Below are positions 48,878 through 62,480 of a DNA stretch of 64,000 nucleotides, piece after piece (the first letter of the stretch is position 1; each line of letters opens with the position of its first letter). Both the position numbers and the translations under genes were made by a program. The stretch lies in NCBI GenBank assembly GCA_013397115.1, contig VWZW01007301.1, forward strand, positions 1,054,001 to 1,118,000. Direction: 5' to 3'. This DNA is from Edolisoma coerulescens. Lineage: Eukaryota; Chordata; Aves; Passeriformes; Campephagidae. The notes below the pieces were generated by a model. It was not told where the DNA came from and did no database searches. It worked only from the letters and a program-made list of their open reading frames with translations.

Positions 48878-50870
48878 ATAAATGCCATTTAATTCAATAA
48901 AAATGAAAATGGAGCACCAAGGCAGAAAAATGAGTAATAAAATTGGAAATCGTGATGCCACAGAAGTCACGGGGCCCAAGATTGTACCCCAGACTGCAGA
49001 AACTGCTCAGTGTAATTAACAGGCAGGCACACACCCACAGCACAGCCAGGAGATGGGTCAAAGAAAAGTCAGAATTTCTTGGGATGAGGTAGTCCAGGAA
49101 ACAGGAGACCTGACAGCAGTTACTTCTCTGAAAGTCTTGAGCAGCTGATGGATCACTGCAGACAGATAATGCCCCTCACAGCAGTAGCAAAACAGAGCAA
49201 CCTTGAACTAGGAGAGGCTGACAATTGTCATTAAAAACACGGTATTCAATCATAAAAATATTTTGTGGTTTTAGTTCTTGTGAGTGTTTCACCCTCCTCT
49301 TCCAAATCCCCTGACACTGAGATAACACGTCCCTTCAAGATGCATAAGAGTGAAATACAAAGATCTTTCAAATATCAAAGCTGTGTGCTGCAGTATGCAG
49401 CCAGCTCTAAAGTCCTGATGAAGATTTATTTGATAGCCTTCTGAATTCTGAGGATATTTCCAGAGCCAGATGACATATTAGAGAGGCTGATTCATAAAGC
49501 AAAACCCAGATTCTTCATTCATTTCATGTGCAGGGTTCAAAGGAAAGACCCTGTGAAAATGTTACAAAGTACTAATAATACAAACCTCATGAAAATGAAG
49601 GAAAAAAGAGAAAATACCCAAGAAACAAAAAGCCTCCAGAAAAACACATAATAGAACTTAAACCCTGCAAAGCTGGTCTTTGAATACAAGATTGGCATAA
49701 TGCATTTTGAATCTTCAGTCATACAAAAATGTCTTTTTGCATATGAAAGGTCTTTGTAATTTTTGCTATCATCACTGTAAGCCTCAGATGCATTTGCTTT
49801 GATTTAGTAAACAATAAAAAAGAAAGAAAAAATCCTAAGTGCTTTTCTATAGATGTGTAAAGAGGCTTTAAAAAAAATGTTATTGCTTCTCCCCCCACAC
49901 CAATTGCAGAGGGAACTGCCATCCATGACTGGGTTTTGACTGTTATTTTTTCTTTTTATTTTTCTTTAAAAAAGTACCACAAGCCCCAGACTCTCAGCCT
50001 TGATGACTTGAGCTTTTCTGGGGAGAAAAGGAAGGGAGTGAGGAAGGACAGACAGAAGTGAAAAGAAGTTAAAAAACTCCCTAAAAACAGGGGCAGCCGG
50101 GTATATTTAATAGCAGAATATGAACTAATTAAAAATTAATAAAATAAAGTATATGGCACTTCCAAATTCAGCCAGGAGAAACTATTAATCATATTTTTAA
50201 AGGTATTGTGTTTTGAAACCAGTGGAGAAAGTGAATTTTGCAGGCTCAGAGCTTCCCATTTGTAAATTACTGGTATTTGTAGTTGTTCAATAATTGTTTT
50301 CTGAGGAATTAGTTTTCCACCTATTTGTACTTATTTAGTGTTCAAAAGAGGCATGAAAATGCTGCCCAGAAGAAAGGCTGTTCAGCTTCATGTTCCTTTA
50401 AAGAAAAACCTATAAAATGAAAGCCTGAACTTTGAGTCCCAGCAGAGTCCCACACCGGGTGCCAACAGCCAAGGGCAGATCCCCAGATCCAGGATGCTCC
50501 CATCTGCAGCCTGCAACTTCTACCTGCTCCTCAGACACCAAATGATTGAGCAAGGCACACGGGGAGGTCTGGAATTCAGATGGAGAGCAGAAAATGGATC
50601 CCATGCTCTCATTTTGCCCAAATGCCACAGCCATTACCCAAGGGACTTTGCCTGGGGTGTGACAGAAAGGCTGGACCACAACTGTTTTATGGTCAACCAC
50701 ATAAAATAACTATCATGCTTCGTCAATGTGTTTTCATGCCCTGATTTGATGTCTTAAAGCCTAAGCAGAGTTCAAAAAGCTCATTTAACTTTAATGTATT
50801 TTATCCCTCTAACCAGAACAATTTTTTCTTCAATTACCTTTAACAGAAATCTAATCTGGCAAACAAGAAC
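48878..50870. other. Non-coding DNA, no gene seen
   Basis: AT-rich unique sequence. Open frames are under 100 codons and unrecognised. No RNA gene or transposon was seen. Confidence 0.65.
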
Positions 50871-50919
50871 AGCAACAAAATATGTCATTACAAATGATTT
50901 TTACAATTTTGTTGTTGCT
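50871..50919. repeat. Imperfect inverted repeat
   Basis: AGCAACAAAAT at 50871-50881 pairs with ATTTTGTTGTTGCT at 50906-50919, leaving a three-base bulge (one extra GTT). The loop contains CATTACAAATG. AT-rich, possibly chance. Confidence 0.5.
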
Positions 50920-51316
50920 CTGATTTATTACGGTGTCAAGTTTTTCTAACTTTGTTTGCTGATTGCACTTTTAGGAAAAAAGGTCTTTGAATTTGCAACA
51001 ATTGCCAGCAACACCCATGTAAATATTCTGATGTAAAGAGGCCATTTCAGTAGCCATTTAAACAGGGTAAAATACCTGCTTAGATACACAGAGTAATGAA
51101 CTCAGGTCTGTTTACCAATGACTTACAAAAAATAATTCAATGTTCTACAAGACTATTACAATGCACAGCTGATAGCCAGAATTTAAAGTGGGATAAATGC
51201 TTTCTGGCAAGGTCATAAAAGGAATCAATGCTGGAAATGTAGTCTTTCATCACAGAACTATGCAGATAATTGCCAGGCAACAAACAATATGCTGGCAATG
51301 ACCATTTTTTCTGTCC
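50920..51316. other. Non-coding DNA, no gene seen
   Basis: AT-rich unique sequence. Nothing was recognised. Confidence 0.65.
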
Positions 51317-52121
51317 TTAAGAGATACAGGCGTATCTACCCTTGCAAATGCTGTAGTGCAGGGGCAAAGGGTCTACGGAGGCAGGTAGCTCATGCACCTG
51401 GGACTTATGTTTAGGTTGTGCATTTCTGCTGGGGTTTATCTGGACCTTGGAAGTGGATGAATGCTCTTCAGAGATGGCAGGGCTCCAGGACCCCTCCTGG
51501 AGGAGGCCTCCCCGGTCAGCTCCCTCCAAATGGCACCTGGGGGGTGCAGCCCTGACTGAGGCAAGAGGGAGTGATCCCACAATTTCCTTCAAAAGCACTG
51601 TCTTGATGCAAAAGCAGACACGAAGGAAAGTGCTCCTGCCTACACAGCTAGCCCTGCCCAGCACTGCAGTGCCCTGGTGTGACAGCCAGGTCACCTCTGT
51701 GGGTGTCAGCAGCACCACAATTGTGCCTGGCCCATCCTGGAGGGGGAAAACCCTCCAGGACTCGAGCAGTCCTTGATTGCTCCAGACCCAGGCAGGGATG
51801 GAGGCTCTCATACACACCTCCAGCATATTCCCCTCTGCTTGGTCTCACACACAGCCCCACGTGCCACCCACCAGCCACACTGAACTTTTTTGGGACCATT
51901 TTAGGGACTCCCAGTGGATGAGTTAACCAGGCTGGCATTGCCCCTATTGCTCCCACTGTGACCACCAGACTGGAAGCAACTCTCCTCCAGCCAAACCAAC
52001 ATTTAATTGAAAGGAAGATTCTAAAGACTCCAGTTGCTGGAAACCGTCTGCTAGAGGTGTACATGCAACTTTGCAGGTTGTTTTTCGGGCCTTGATTTCT
52101 GTTATCGTGTCTCAACTGCAA
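51317..52121 (-). other. GC-richer patch with two long minus-strand frames, probably non-coding
   Basis: Frames of 169 codons (51317-51826) and 157 codons (51648-52121) overlap in different frames on the minus strand, with a 109-codon frame on the plus strand. No translation shows a known domain. Stops are rarer simply because the stretch is richer in G and C. It contains the strong hairpin listed at 51735-51760. Confidence 0.35.
51735..51760. repeat. GC-rich hairpin, 10-bp perfect stem
   Basis: TCCTGGAGGG at 51735-51744 and CCCTCCAGGA at 51751-51760 are exact reverse complements around the six-base loop GGAAAA. It looks like a stable stem in either transcript. No T run follows to make it terminator-like, and bacterial terminators do not apply here. 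Confidence 0.85.
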
Positions 52122-52835
52122 TAAAAATAATATACTGACTTTCCTTTCAGACCCTGAAGAAATACAGAATGCAAAAACCAGGATGAATTACTTTTTCTTC
52201 AGACGTAAATTTTGGTTCAAAAATGGATATTGATAAAAAGAAAATATTTCATTGACCGATGGTGATTGCTTTCAAATTTTACCCCACAGGAAATGCTACT
52301 TTAAATATAGTGTAGAACATACAGTATGGCAAGGGAGAAAGGAAAGTCATGGAAAGCCCCAGGAACTGCCTGTTTCCTCTGAAGGTGACACCACATAGAA
52401 AGATCCACCCCTGCCGCACATGCAACACTTACTGGAAAATGCCCTTCTAAAATATATCTGCTCAAGGCTTGGGACAACAGGGTTTCCCAGCCCTTCCAGT
52501 ACTCAGCTCCAGTTCATCCCAGTTAACTGTTCAACTGAAATAAAACAAAACAAAAAAATGCCCCATAGTTTCTTTAGAGTATTAAATCATTTAATTGGCA
52601 TGATGGCCAAAGACCACGAAGAGGAATGCTGTGTGGGTTGCCAAAATAACTGTGCAACACTTGCAATGAATTGTCAATTAAAAGCAACTCAACTAAATGA
52701 AACAAAGTCTGCTAGTCACTTTTTGGTGACTTTGTCAAATTCTGTTTGTATCAAATTGATGATCTTTGTTTTGAAAGATTCAGGGAAATGATTAATAAAA
52801 TCAGCTGGAGCTTGAATTTCTTTATTCAAAAATTT
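52122..52835. other. Non-coding DNA, no gene seen
   Basis: AT-rich sequence with a 123-codon plus-strand frame at 52420-52791 that has no recognisable domain. An A-rich AAAACAAAACAAAAAAATG stretch lies inside that frame near 52541-52559. Confidence 0.6.
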
Positions 52836-52866
52836 CTTTGATTTTTATCAGGGTTAAAAATCAAAG
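52836..52866. repeat. Hairpin, 12-bp perfect stem
   Basis: CTTTGATTTTTA at 52836-52847 and TAAAAATCAAAG at 52855-52866 are exact reverse complements around the seven-base loop TCAGGGT. Each arm includes a CTTTGAT or ATCAAAG word, which is the TCF/LEF core, so the palindrome holds two such sites facing each other. Confidence 0.85.
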
Positions 52867-55800
52867 TTGAAATCCTATTTCAGAGGGGCCTTTGTGTTTC
52901 TACTTTTAAACTTTAATTAAAATAGTGGTTATCAAAATTTTACTTCAAGAACTTGTCAGGAATTTTCTTTGTTCTTCCCCAGACCTCCAGAGTCTGCTTC
53001 TAACTATCCACATTTGGTAAATAACTTATATAAACAGTGCCAGATATATTTATATTCATCGGGAAAGTTTTACACTCAGCTTCTTTTATTTCTACCCAGG
53101 TATATCAAGGTCATTTTATTCTGTATTTATTCATAAAACAATCATTACTAGTCACATGGGAGGAACATCAGCAAGGCCATACTAGAGGCTTCCCAGCATA
53201 GGGAAAAAAAGAAAGCAAACCATAATGCATCTCAAAGGTTTCTCCTTTGTTTATTCCCTAAGTGAAAATGTGGGGCTAGAAGCCACGTTTCTGAACTATA
53301 CCTGTTTTCCTTAAATAAGATGAACACAAACGCTTTAGAAAATGCTCTTGTGGAAGACAATTCATCTGCAGTCACCCTGCACCCTCTGAAAGTTGAAACA
53401 CATGAGAGAACAGGGGTGACAGAAGGCCAGTGGATACATTTAGCTTCTCTTTCAGATGCACAAAAAGCCTAAACTCAGCTTCTCCAGGAAAAAGCAGGAG
53501 AAGAGTGCTTATAAATGTTTGCTACCATGCAAAATAGGGTAAGAGTTCTGTTTCTTAGAGTCTCCACAACCACCTGGAAAGGTAAGCACACATTTGGTAA
53601 AGTGAAAGGGTCTTTCATGTCCCATTTCTTGGAGGTAAATCAGTTTTCCTACAAATGTCCATAATTAGGCAAAATTTTTCCCTGCATAGGCAGAGACCCT
53701 GAACACAAGGTATGACATCCCCCAAGGTTCATACAAGCAAAAGCAGTTTAGTAGCTCTTCATATTCATTAAAGACCACCTTTAAACAATTTTTCATGTAT
53801 ATGTGCATTTATTACTGACCTTGGCATATCACTGTGATGATTTTTAAATCTTCATAGAGTAAAAAGCAACTGGAAAGATTCTTTAGAAAGCAACAAGAAA
53901 ATCTGCCAAAATAATAAGGTATGGATTTTTACTGCTGGTCTAATGCTGGCTTTTAACTGCTAAGCAGCGGGAGGGAATTTTCTGTTTGCAAGCCAAAAGC
54001 CAACTGTCCTGCTTAGTCCTGCAATCTAGGGAAATGAAAAGCCTTGGGATAGAGCATCTTGTCCTTTTGCAGCTAAAATTAATATGAAACAACACAGAAC
54101 CAAGCTTCCAGTTACCTTCTGCTTAAGCTCAAACGCTAGTCAGTGGATGGAAATTTCTACCCACTTTTGAACTTGCTATCCAGCTTCCCCAAAGGGAGGT
54201 TCAGCATCTCCAGTATTTACTGCCCTCAAGGTAGAGAGGATCCTGGATGCCTTTTGTCCCTTCCAATTAAGTCACCTGCTGTGCTCCCCACACCCACGCA
54301 GGGAAATCAGGGAACGCTGCCTCTCCTCTGCACTGCTTTTATGCGGCTCTCCGAGCAGGCACCACGCAGAGAGGGCCATATGTTGGCCCTTTTTCACTAA
54401 GCTCAGTTTAATGCTCCCAGGCTTTTCTTAAAATAAGCTGAACGAAGATAGCGGAGAGGACATTTGGAAATGCCTGATGGCAAAGTGGGAGTGTTCAATC
54501 CTTTTCTGCTTCACGCTGTGTGTGTGATACTGATGTCACTCTATATCGCAGACTTCTTGAAGGATAGTTTTTTTGGAGGGGAGGTCACATTTTCCTTCTC
54601 TGAGCAGTGATGTTCTTGTAAAACAAATACAGGACATACACAGACTCTGAAATGTAACAGCACTGCCGGTGGTCTGGATGCTGTTGCACAGAAGAAAACG
54701 GGCTGAGGCATTGAACATGAGACTACTTGAGTATTTTGCCTTTCAGAAAGTGATCTGACCTTTAAATAAATTTTCACTTGGAACACTTTCATCTGCAGCT
54801 TGTAGCCACTGGTGATGAGCTTGAATTCTCCATTTTGCTTAAAGAGAAATAGAAAGTTCACATGTATTTGAATGTAATGTATGAAAATTATTAAGATGGC
54901 CTGAAACATTGTTCTTCTCTGAACTAGAGGATCTAAGATCTGGTGAATTTATACAATGCCTGATTTCATGGGCTGATGCTTTGAGTTTTTTTAATCACAG
55001 TTCCACTACTCAGAGCGAGATGAACTTGGAAAAAATAGTTTCATTCTGAAATGATATCAAGAATTCAGGGGTTTGAGGGAGAAAAAGCAAAAGAAAACAT
55101 AATTGCTATGAGCACTATTATGACATAATTTAAACCAACACATCATAAATTGCATAATCACGACATGGGGTTACAGACTGGACACTGCATTTGAAGCAAG
55201 CACTCAATCAGACCCGCTCTTCAAGACCATATTAGCAAAGAAAACATTCTGGAAAAGCTGAGCTTCAAATTTACTGAGAAACCGTTGCATTGTGTCTCAG
55301 CTACATATCTTTTTCTTTTTAAGCTAGACTTTAGACAGGCTATAATAGTGGTTTTTTAATGCCATCATTTGAACTTGACAGGCAACTGCCAGGTAAAATG
55401 AAAGGAGATTAACTTTTGGCAACTGCCCTCTCCATTTCCTAAAGTAAGTGACCTTGAACCAGAGCAGCAGAGAAAATCACAGCAGTCTAATCTTAAATGT
55501 GAACCCTGTGGTGAAAGAGCAGTGGTTCATATTATAAGTAGGATGCATAAATGCTTTGAATCATCATCAGATTAGATGAAAAATGCCATTGTGTTCAAAA
55601 AGAACAGCTATTACACAAAGAAATGTAATAGAAAAAGGCTTAACAATGTCATAGAGACAAGCTAATGGGCTTCCCCATTTCTCTCAGATTCATGAAGATA
55701 TTGTTTCCCTTGTTCACTTTCTCAATGCAGATAATTTTCCATAGATTAGCTTTTCATCTACCTTAATTAAAAAAAAGAGAGGCATGAATTGGCTGACACA

Positions 55801-58800
55801 TAAAAGCAATCACTGTAATCTCTGTATGTTATCTTTGCACCCCTCTTCAACAATCACTTGTACCTCTTCTATGACCTACATCACACAACTTGAAATAATT
55901 TCCTTGACATTCTTCTTCCAGTTCTCCTGAGTGTCAACTTCAGACATCAGTCATCCATTTCCACCTGTTTGCAAATTAGTTTTAGGGCTTTCACCTACCA
56001 TCTTGCTTTCATCAATTGTTTCATTGTAGTAGGAATTTTTGGGTACCTCTGTTCAGACCAGGGGACTCATCCTCACAGTCCTTCAATCTCTACTTCACTT
56101 TGGGGCATTTCTGCCCTTCCTGGTTGCTGGAATTTCACAGTCAGCTGGAAACCATTTCTTATTTTATCAAAGGATAACCCATCTGCTGTGCAAGTGAGGC
56201 AGCAGTTGATGATGTTTGTTGCACTAACTGTAAAAAGCTCCCACACTGTTTGTGGAGACCGAGCCTCTGTGGTTTTCCCTCTGCAACCACTGTTAATCAG
56301 GCTGGTGATTCCCTGGCCCTTTCCCGGTGACAGGTATGTGTTCTGTATAACAGCTTAAACTAGCAGAGATGATCCCAGCTGGCCAAGCAGAAATCTTGAT
56401 CCTACAGCCACCCTGAGGAGTTACCAGGGGTAGCCACATGCATCGTTGCTTTTACGGGAATGGTCCATTCTTTTTCCAAGTTAAATGACCCCTGTACCTT
56501 TGGGAAGTTTGGATTTAAAAGGCAGAGCAGAAAGCAGCACTGGGTTCTGTGCTGCATCCCAAAGCATCCTAGCAGCTGGTGTGCAGCAGGGTCTCTCTGC
56601 CCTCCCTACTCAGATGTGTGCCTGCTAAAATTCTGCAGCATGGGAAGTGGTCATTCCCTGTGCCAGGGGAACAAACGCCCTTGTCCTTGTGTGTCCCTCT
56701 GAGCACACTGACATCCCATCTTTAAGTCAGAGCACGAGCAAGTTTCTCATGTCAAGGGCAACAGTGGGTACCCGAGTGGAAGCAAGAGAAACACAGGGCT
56801 GCCTTCTGTTCCCAACCCTCTGCTGAATGCAAACATGGTAAAAAACTAAAAAATGGAAAAGGGTTTATTCCAAAGCTTTACTTCCAACAGCACATTAATG
56901 ACCAAATTAAGACCAAACAGAGAACATGGCAAATCATTAAAATGCTAATGACATCACTGAAAGACATAAAAGATGAAGGATGCCCATTTTGTGCGTGGTT
57001 CAGTGACAGACACATTGACAGAAATGATACTAAGCAAAGACTGGTGGAGTCTTTCTAATGTGATTTTAAATGCTTGATTTTTTGTAGGAGTTTTCTGCCT
57101 CTGCTCTATGAAATATGATCTTTGTTGTTTCTATATAACAAAATTGCCTTTAAGTTCTCCAGCACAGAAGACAAAACTTTGGTGAAGGCAAGCACAGCCT
57201 AGCAAGGGATGTTATTAGAGCCGGAACTGCACTGAGGAACTTCCTATACCGAGTCTATTTCTGGGGAAAAGATCATTGCATGGAAAGGCTGGTGGGAGTT
57301 GGGGAGCTCCTTACACTTCCTGCCCCACTCTGTCACTTCCTGGAATGTCAGGCACAAATCTGTGCCAAGGCTGGTTTGAAACGGGATGTAAATTCCCAGG
57401 GTGGAAGTGGTGCTGTGAACACAATACAAGGTGGAAATGCCAGTTCAGGACTGTTCAAAGCACACCTGTGGGTGGCTGTAAACCCACATCTACCAAATGT
57501 TCTTGCACATTACAAAACGAATGCACTGCTTCAGTTTTGCACCACAAGCAACTGAGAGCACAGCTACTTATCTCTGCACCACCAAGCATTTTGAGTTAAT
57601 GGCTAAACATCTTCTACTGGGCACCTGATCTGCTGCTGCACTGATGGGACACTGGAGATGAAAGCTCCATCTGTGAGAACGCTGATTTCTTTAATGCAGG
57701 TCAATATATCATAGACAGCCAGTGCATCACTTTCTAATCTAGACACAGGAGCTTTCTGGCATTCAGAGCAGCCCTTGCCCAGGTGCTGCTGGATGCTTGG
57801 AGGAATTCAAGTTCTAACAGTCATGAACAAGCATCACAGAGCAGAGAATGGTGCCCTGTATGGTACCTTGGGTACAGTAGCACTGAAATGTCAGCTGCAG
57901 CACTTTTTGCTTGGAACGTGGCAAAGCAGCAGGGCAGGTTCAATGTAGAAAGGAACAAAAAGCCAGAGAAAAAAATATTCAGGATGTTTGTGTACCTATG
58001 GCTGCCCTGCTTGTGTGTGGGGTGGTGGATGATTGTGTGCCTGAGCCCCTGCTTCCCTACAGCAGCACCCACCTTCTCCAGACCTGCAACACTGACAGTC
58101 CCTGCCACCTGTGCTGACACTCATTTGATCATCTAATCAAGATGATTTCACCAATTTGTTTGACTCAGACTGAAGGCAGTCAGGAATTTTGGTGTCTCTC
58201 AGACCCCACTGGATTAAGAACAGACGTGGTGTCAGGCAAAACCTCTTTAGCTGCACATAATCACAGCACTACAGGACTCGCTTTGTACCAAGTCTCATAA
58301 GTGCTCTATTTGCAGGACAAAGAGGGAATGCAAAAACCATTACTTCATTACTGATTCCCTGAAAAAAAATTACCTCCTAGTACTGCTTTATTTTCTTTGA
58401 AAGGAATTACACATATTTTTCTTCATTACAAAAAGCTAAATCTTTGTATCCTCCCAGCTTCAGATAAACTCTCCCATGCAGTAACAGATAAAGGATGTTC
58501 AGAAATTAAAATATGTGACTTCTATAAATACATAACAAAACAATTGGCAAGACATTACAAAAGCTAATGTCCCTACTGATAGAACACAGAATTTGAAGTC
58601 CCCTTTAATAAAACTAAACATTTGGTTTCTTCAGAAGAAAAAACTTCTAAGAGGCTTAACAGTGTTAAGAGAAGAGAATAAACTATTGTTAACTTAATTT
58701 ACTTTATAAAAAAAGTTAATCCTGCAACAGTCATTTATATTTTTCTGACTCAAAGGTGCTACTATGATTCACTTTAACTCCCAACTCCATTTCAGTATAA

Positions 58801-60134
58801 TGGAGTTTAGCTGTGCCTGTGAGACTGTTGATTTATCAAGCTGTAAGTTGCATGTTCTACATTTTTAGATCAGTCACTTAAAATCTTTGCAATGGTACCT
58901 TGTTCTGGGAATGAGTCAATTCTTTTTACTCTTTTTGGAAAGGCAGAAGAAACCATATGGCAAAACTACACACAAGCCTCCAATAACTGTTCCAAAAAGC
59001 GCAGGGACTTCTCTTGTCATCTTTTTAGTTTTTTACTAATTGTAAAAGAGTTGTCAAATCCACTTTTCCAGTGCTGTTGCTGAAAGCATTGCTAGCTTTT
59101 CCAAGGATTCTTCAGCTAAGCAGCGATTTTTGGCTTGAATTTTTTTGGCTTACAAAGACTCCCCCACCCACCAAATGTCAATCTTTTAGCTTTTCACTGT
59201 CAGAAATCACAACCAATGGCTATGGACTTTGTCATATTTCAAAGTATGAAGCATCATTACAAGATGGATATTCAAACTTGGTGTGGCAACAGGCTTCAAA
59301 GAGTGGAAAATATTTTTTTGTTCTGTTGGCTTCGCTGCTGCTCCTCACTTTCAGATCAGCTGGAATAAACATCTAGCTTTTCCACAGCATGAATTGAAAT
59401 TGCAAATTAAATTACTTCCTATTTGCTTCATCTTAACCTACCCATACACACTCAGAAACTTACTGCATTTAAACACAAACTTCTCAAGATATCCATGATA
59501 GCTTTTAAGAGACACAAAAAAGATATTTTACAAATGTCGTGTTACTTTTGAGAGAGGAAAGAAATATACTCAGTAGAATAATTTGGGACTCAACACAAAT
59601 CCCATCCACACTGCAGGCATGGTGCCCTGGGATGAGATGATGCTTTTCTGAACTCTGCATGGCCATCCCAAAGGTCCTCATTTGCTAACTTATTCCATTC
59701 CACAGGGAAGATGTACTTGGGAAAACATCTAGCTCTTATCTCACGATTTCAATTCTTCTCTTGCTCTTATCTTACAGAAAGCGTCCTACAACTTAGATCA
59801 CTCAGCAACACTTTCGCAGCAACTGTAAGACAGAGACAGAGGAAAAGAATGAAGCTTATTACAGTCTAACTACCACAAATTCTGGCTTTTGATTTATTTT
59901 TATACTTCTGCAGCAGAGGCCAGAAAAAGGGAAAAAGCTTGGAAAAGAGATCTTGGTATGGAATATTTCAAAATACAATTGAGACATAATCTACATAAAA
60001 AGTAAAAAAAAAAGCAAAGAGAAAAATGTTGACTTTGAGAAGCATAATCCCCTCTCCCAAAAGAGACACTACTCTGGTATATTTGAAGAATATATAAAAA
60101 GCAGTTTCTTGAACACATTGGTATTATTGAAGCC
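52867..60134. other. Non-coding DNA, no gene seen
   Basis: Long unique stretch. GC-richer patches at 56040-56700 and 57270-58130 hold overlapping open frames up to 129 codons (55969-56358), none recognised. No tRNA-like, rRNA-like or transposon sequence was recognised. Confidence 0.65.
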
Positions 60135-60161
60135 TTTCCCCCACCCCTAAAAAGGGGGAAA
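60135..60161. repeat. Short inverted repeat, 8-bp arms
   Basis: TTTCCCCC at 60135-60142 pairs with GGGGGAAA at 60154-60161 over an 11-base loop. A CCCC and an AAAAA lie inside the loop. Small low-complexity hairpin. Confidence 0.7.
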
Positions 60162-62280
60162 ACTAGTGCAGTTTCAGGAAGTAACATGTTGGGTTTTCTT
60201 CTAGTTTGCACAATGACTCCAAAACTTTCCCCTGCAACTTATTTCTATCACGTAAGTTGGGAGATGTGATCTGTCTGCCAGTCTACGTCTAGCCAAGACT
60301 TGGATGAGGAAATCTCAACTTTGTTTCAGAAATTGCTAGTATCAATGATCAATGAAATATTTTTTATTCCTCTTTAATACTTAGCCTACAGTGAAGAACC
60401 TGAGATAACCACTGGCCAATCAGGAGGAGTCTGAAAATCTCACCTTAGTCATGCTTAATATTTCATCTGATCAATTTAATCAGTTGCAAAGTTACAACAT
60501 TTCCTCCTCCCCGACAAGAGAGGGAACAAATTCCTAGCTCTCCAAGAGGCCATATCAAAATTTAATATGACTGCTTCCTGAGCACCCACCTGCCTCAGTA
60601 CAAACAGTAAAAATGTGAACAGGAAAAAAACAAGCTGTAATGCTGCTCCTCCTGTTTTGATTTAAGTGTGACACTTATAAAAATAATAATGAGAAACTCA
60701 ATTATAACATGGCCTCTGTCTGCAGTTTTTTGTTTCACTTTCTGAACAGATGCACCACTTAGGCTTTTACACATTAAGCAGAGACCAAAAATCTTCAAAC
60801 CTATCACTGTAAAATGGATTTTTCTTCAATTATGATTCCATATGTTTCTGCTTCTAATAGCCCAGGCAGCTGTATGTTACACAAAAAGCTGTGAAACCCT
60901 TGACTAGCTCAGACTAAGATGTTTAATTTTATGTACCCTAAATATCTGCCTGTAAAGCTTCAACTTTCAGATTTCATTGAATTCAGCTATTAAAACTTAG
61001 AGAAGACAGAGAAGTCTCTCTCTGTACTCGAATACTATCTCAGGACTCTTGCTGAAGTCTTGCTTCCAGAAGTATTTCTGAATTACTGTCCACACTGAGA
61101 ACTTTTTCCATCAGTGAAGGAAAAACTGAGATTAACCTTAAATTTTACAACTTCTCTAAGACAATAATTGAGACAATCTAAATAATAATTCTGTGGGACA
61201 TCAATCTACTTTAAATATTTCAAGAAAATGAAAACTCTTGTACCTTCCCACATTAGAGGTTCTTCTGCTCTTTGGATTCAAAGGATGCCTAAAGCTTTGA
61301 GCCCAGAAAGTCTTAAATGAAGATAGAAAGCACTACTGCCCTTGATAAAAAACACTTAAAAGAGTTTTGTGAGGTTTTAATCTTTTCCCAAAGGAAGAAA
61401 TATTAACCCAGTAACTTAGTTGGTTCATGAACATGAGAACAACAACATCCAAACCCAGGAAAAAACAGAGAAAAGTTAAACTTCTAAACACTTATGCTTT
61501 AGGCTACTACTAAACTACAAATATAAAACTCACAGGGAAAGGAAGAGACCTTCAGTCAGCAAGAAGCATTCCAGCGTACATTTCCAGCACAAAGTCTCCA
61601 TCATCTCTACTATCAGCCTTCACTGGGATATGGGCCTCTCCTTTATAGCCTGTCAGCCCTCATTGTTCACATACTCATCTTTTGCTCCTGGTTTCCCTCC
61701 TCCCTGCAAACCAGCAGCAGTGACTTGCCCACAGGTGCATGCGTTTTCTTGTTTGGGCTTTGCCTGTTTTCTAAAGAAGCATCACCTTGAGGAGTCAATT
61801 CACAAGTGAGTCTAAATCTGGCTCACCTGTGTTAAGCAGTTTTTCCCCTTTTTTTGTTTGTGGTTTGTTTTTTTTTTTCTTTTGGTGGGTGGGACAAGCA
61901 GTAAACTATATTTTTTTGTCTAACTTTTACTGGATTTTGTCTGTTTCTTATTTAACTTGTTACACTCTCTTGCAGAAGGCACCTTTCTTTCCTCTCACTC
62001 CAGAAATGCATTTCCCATTTCCCACACAGATAAGTGCTCTTCTGCTCCAGCTTTCTTGGCATGCTTGCTAAAAACTTCAGAATGAAAACTAAATGAATAT
62101 GAGAGAGCATAATGCACTGTTTCTGACACACTTCAGCAGTTTTTCCCTGTGTGCTGGCCCCCGGCTGAGGCCACACACCATGCCAGGCAAAAGCCACCTC
62201 GATTCTTTTTTATTGGAACAGCACTATCTTTACACATTGGAAATTTCATTTTGTTTTACAGGCCCCTCCCCTGCACCAGC
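60162..62280. other. Non-coding DNA, no gene seen
   Basis: AT-rich unique sequence. A run of 11 T lies at 61868-61878 followed by a GGTGGGTGGG stretch. Open frames are below 105 codons and unrecognised. Confidence 0.65.
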
Positions 62281-62480
62281 GTTCAGAGAAGATAAGTTTT
62301 ATCAGTCCAGCGTCAGCAAAGTGATAAATAAGGGCACAGCCTGTTCCAGCACGAGCCAGATGCAGAGGCTTGCTTAGCAGCGCAGCCAAGTGCTTCCGCA
62401 GCTGATGATTGAAAGTGGAAGCTTAATGGAGTGAATGCGAACAAAGAATTAGAATAAACGCCACCTTTTGAAATAGAAAG
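62281..62480. promoter_or_regulatory. Candidate enhancer: GATA, MAF, E-box, SOX cluster
   Basis: Within 40 bases there are three GATA words: GATAA at 62291-62295, its reverse TTATC at 62299-62303, and GATAA at 62323-62327. A MAF half-site, GTCAGCA, lies at 62312-62318. Further on come the E-box CAGCTG (62399-62404), the SOX-type AACAAAG (62440-62446) and AATTAG next to it. Several CpGs are kept. The mix is typical of developmental or tissue enhancers. A 153-codon minus-strand frame (62313-62774) spans it but has no recognisable domain. Confidence 0.35.
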
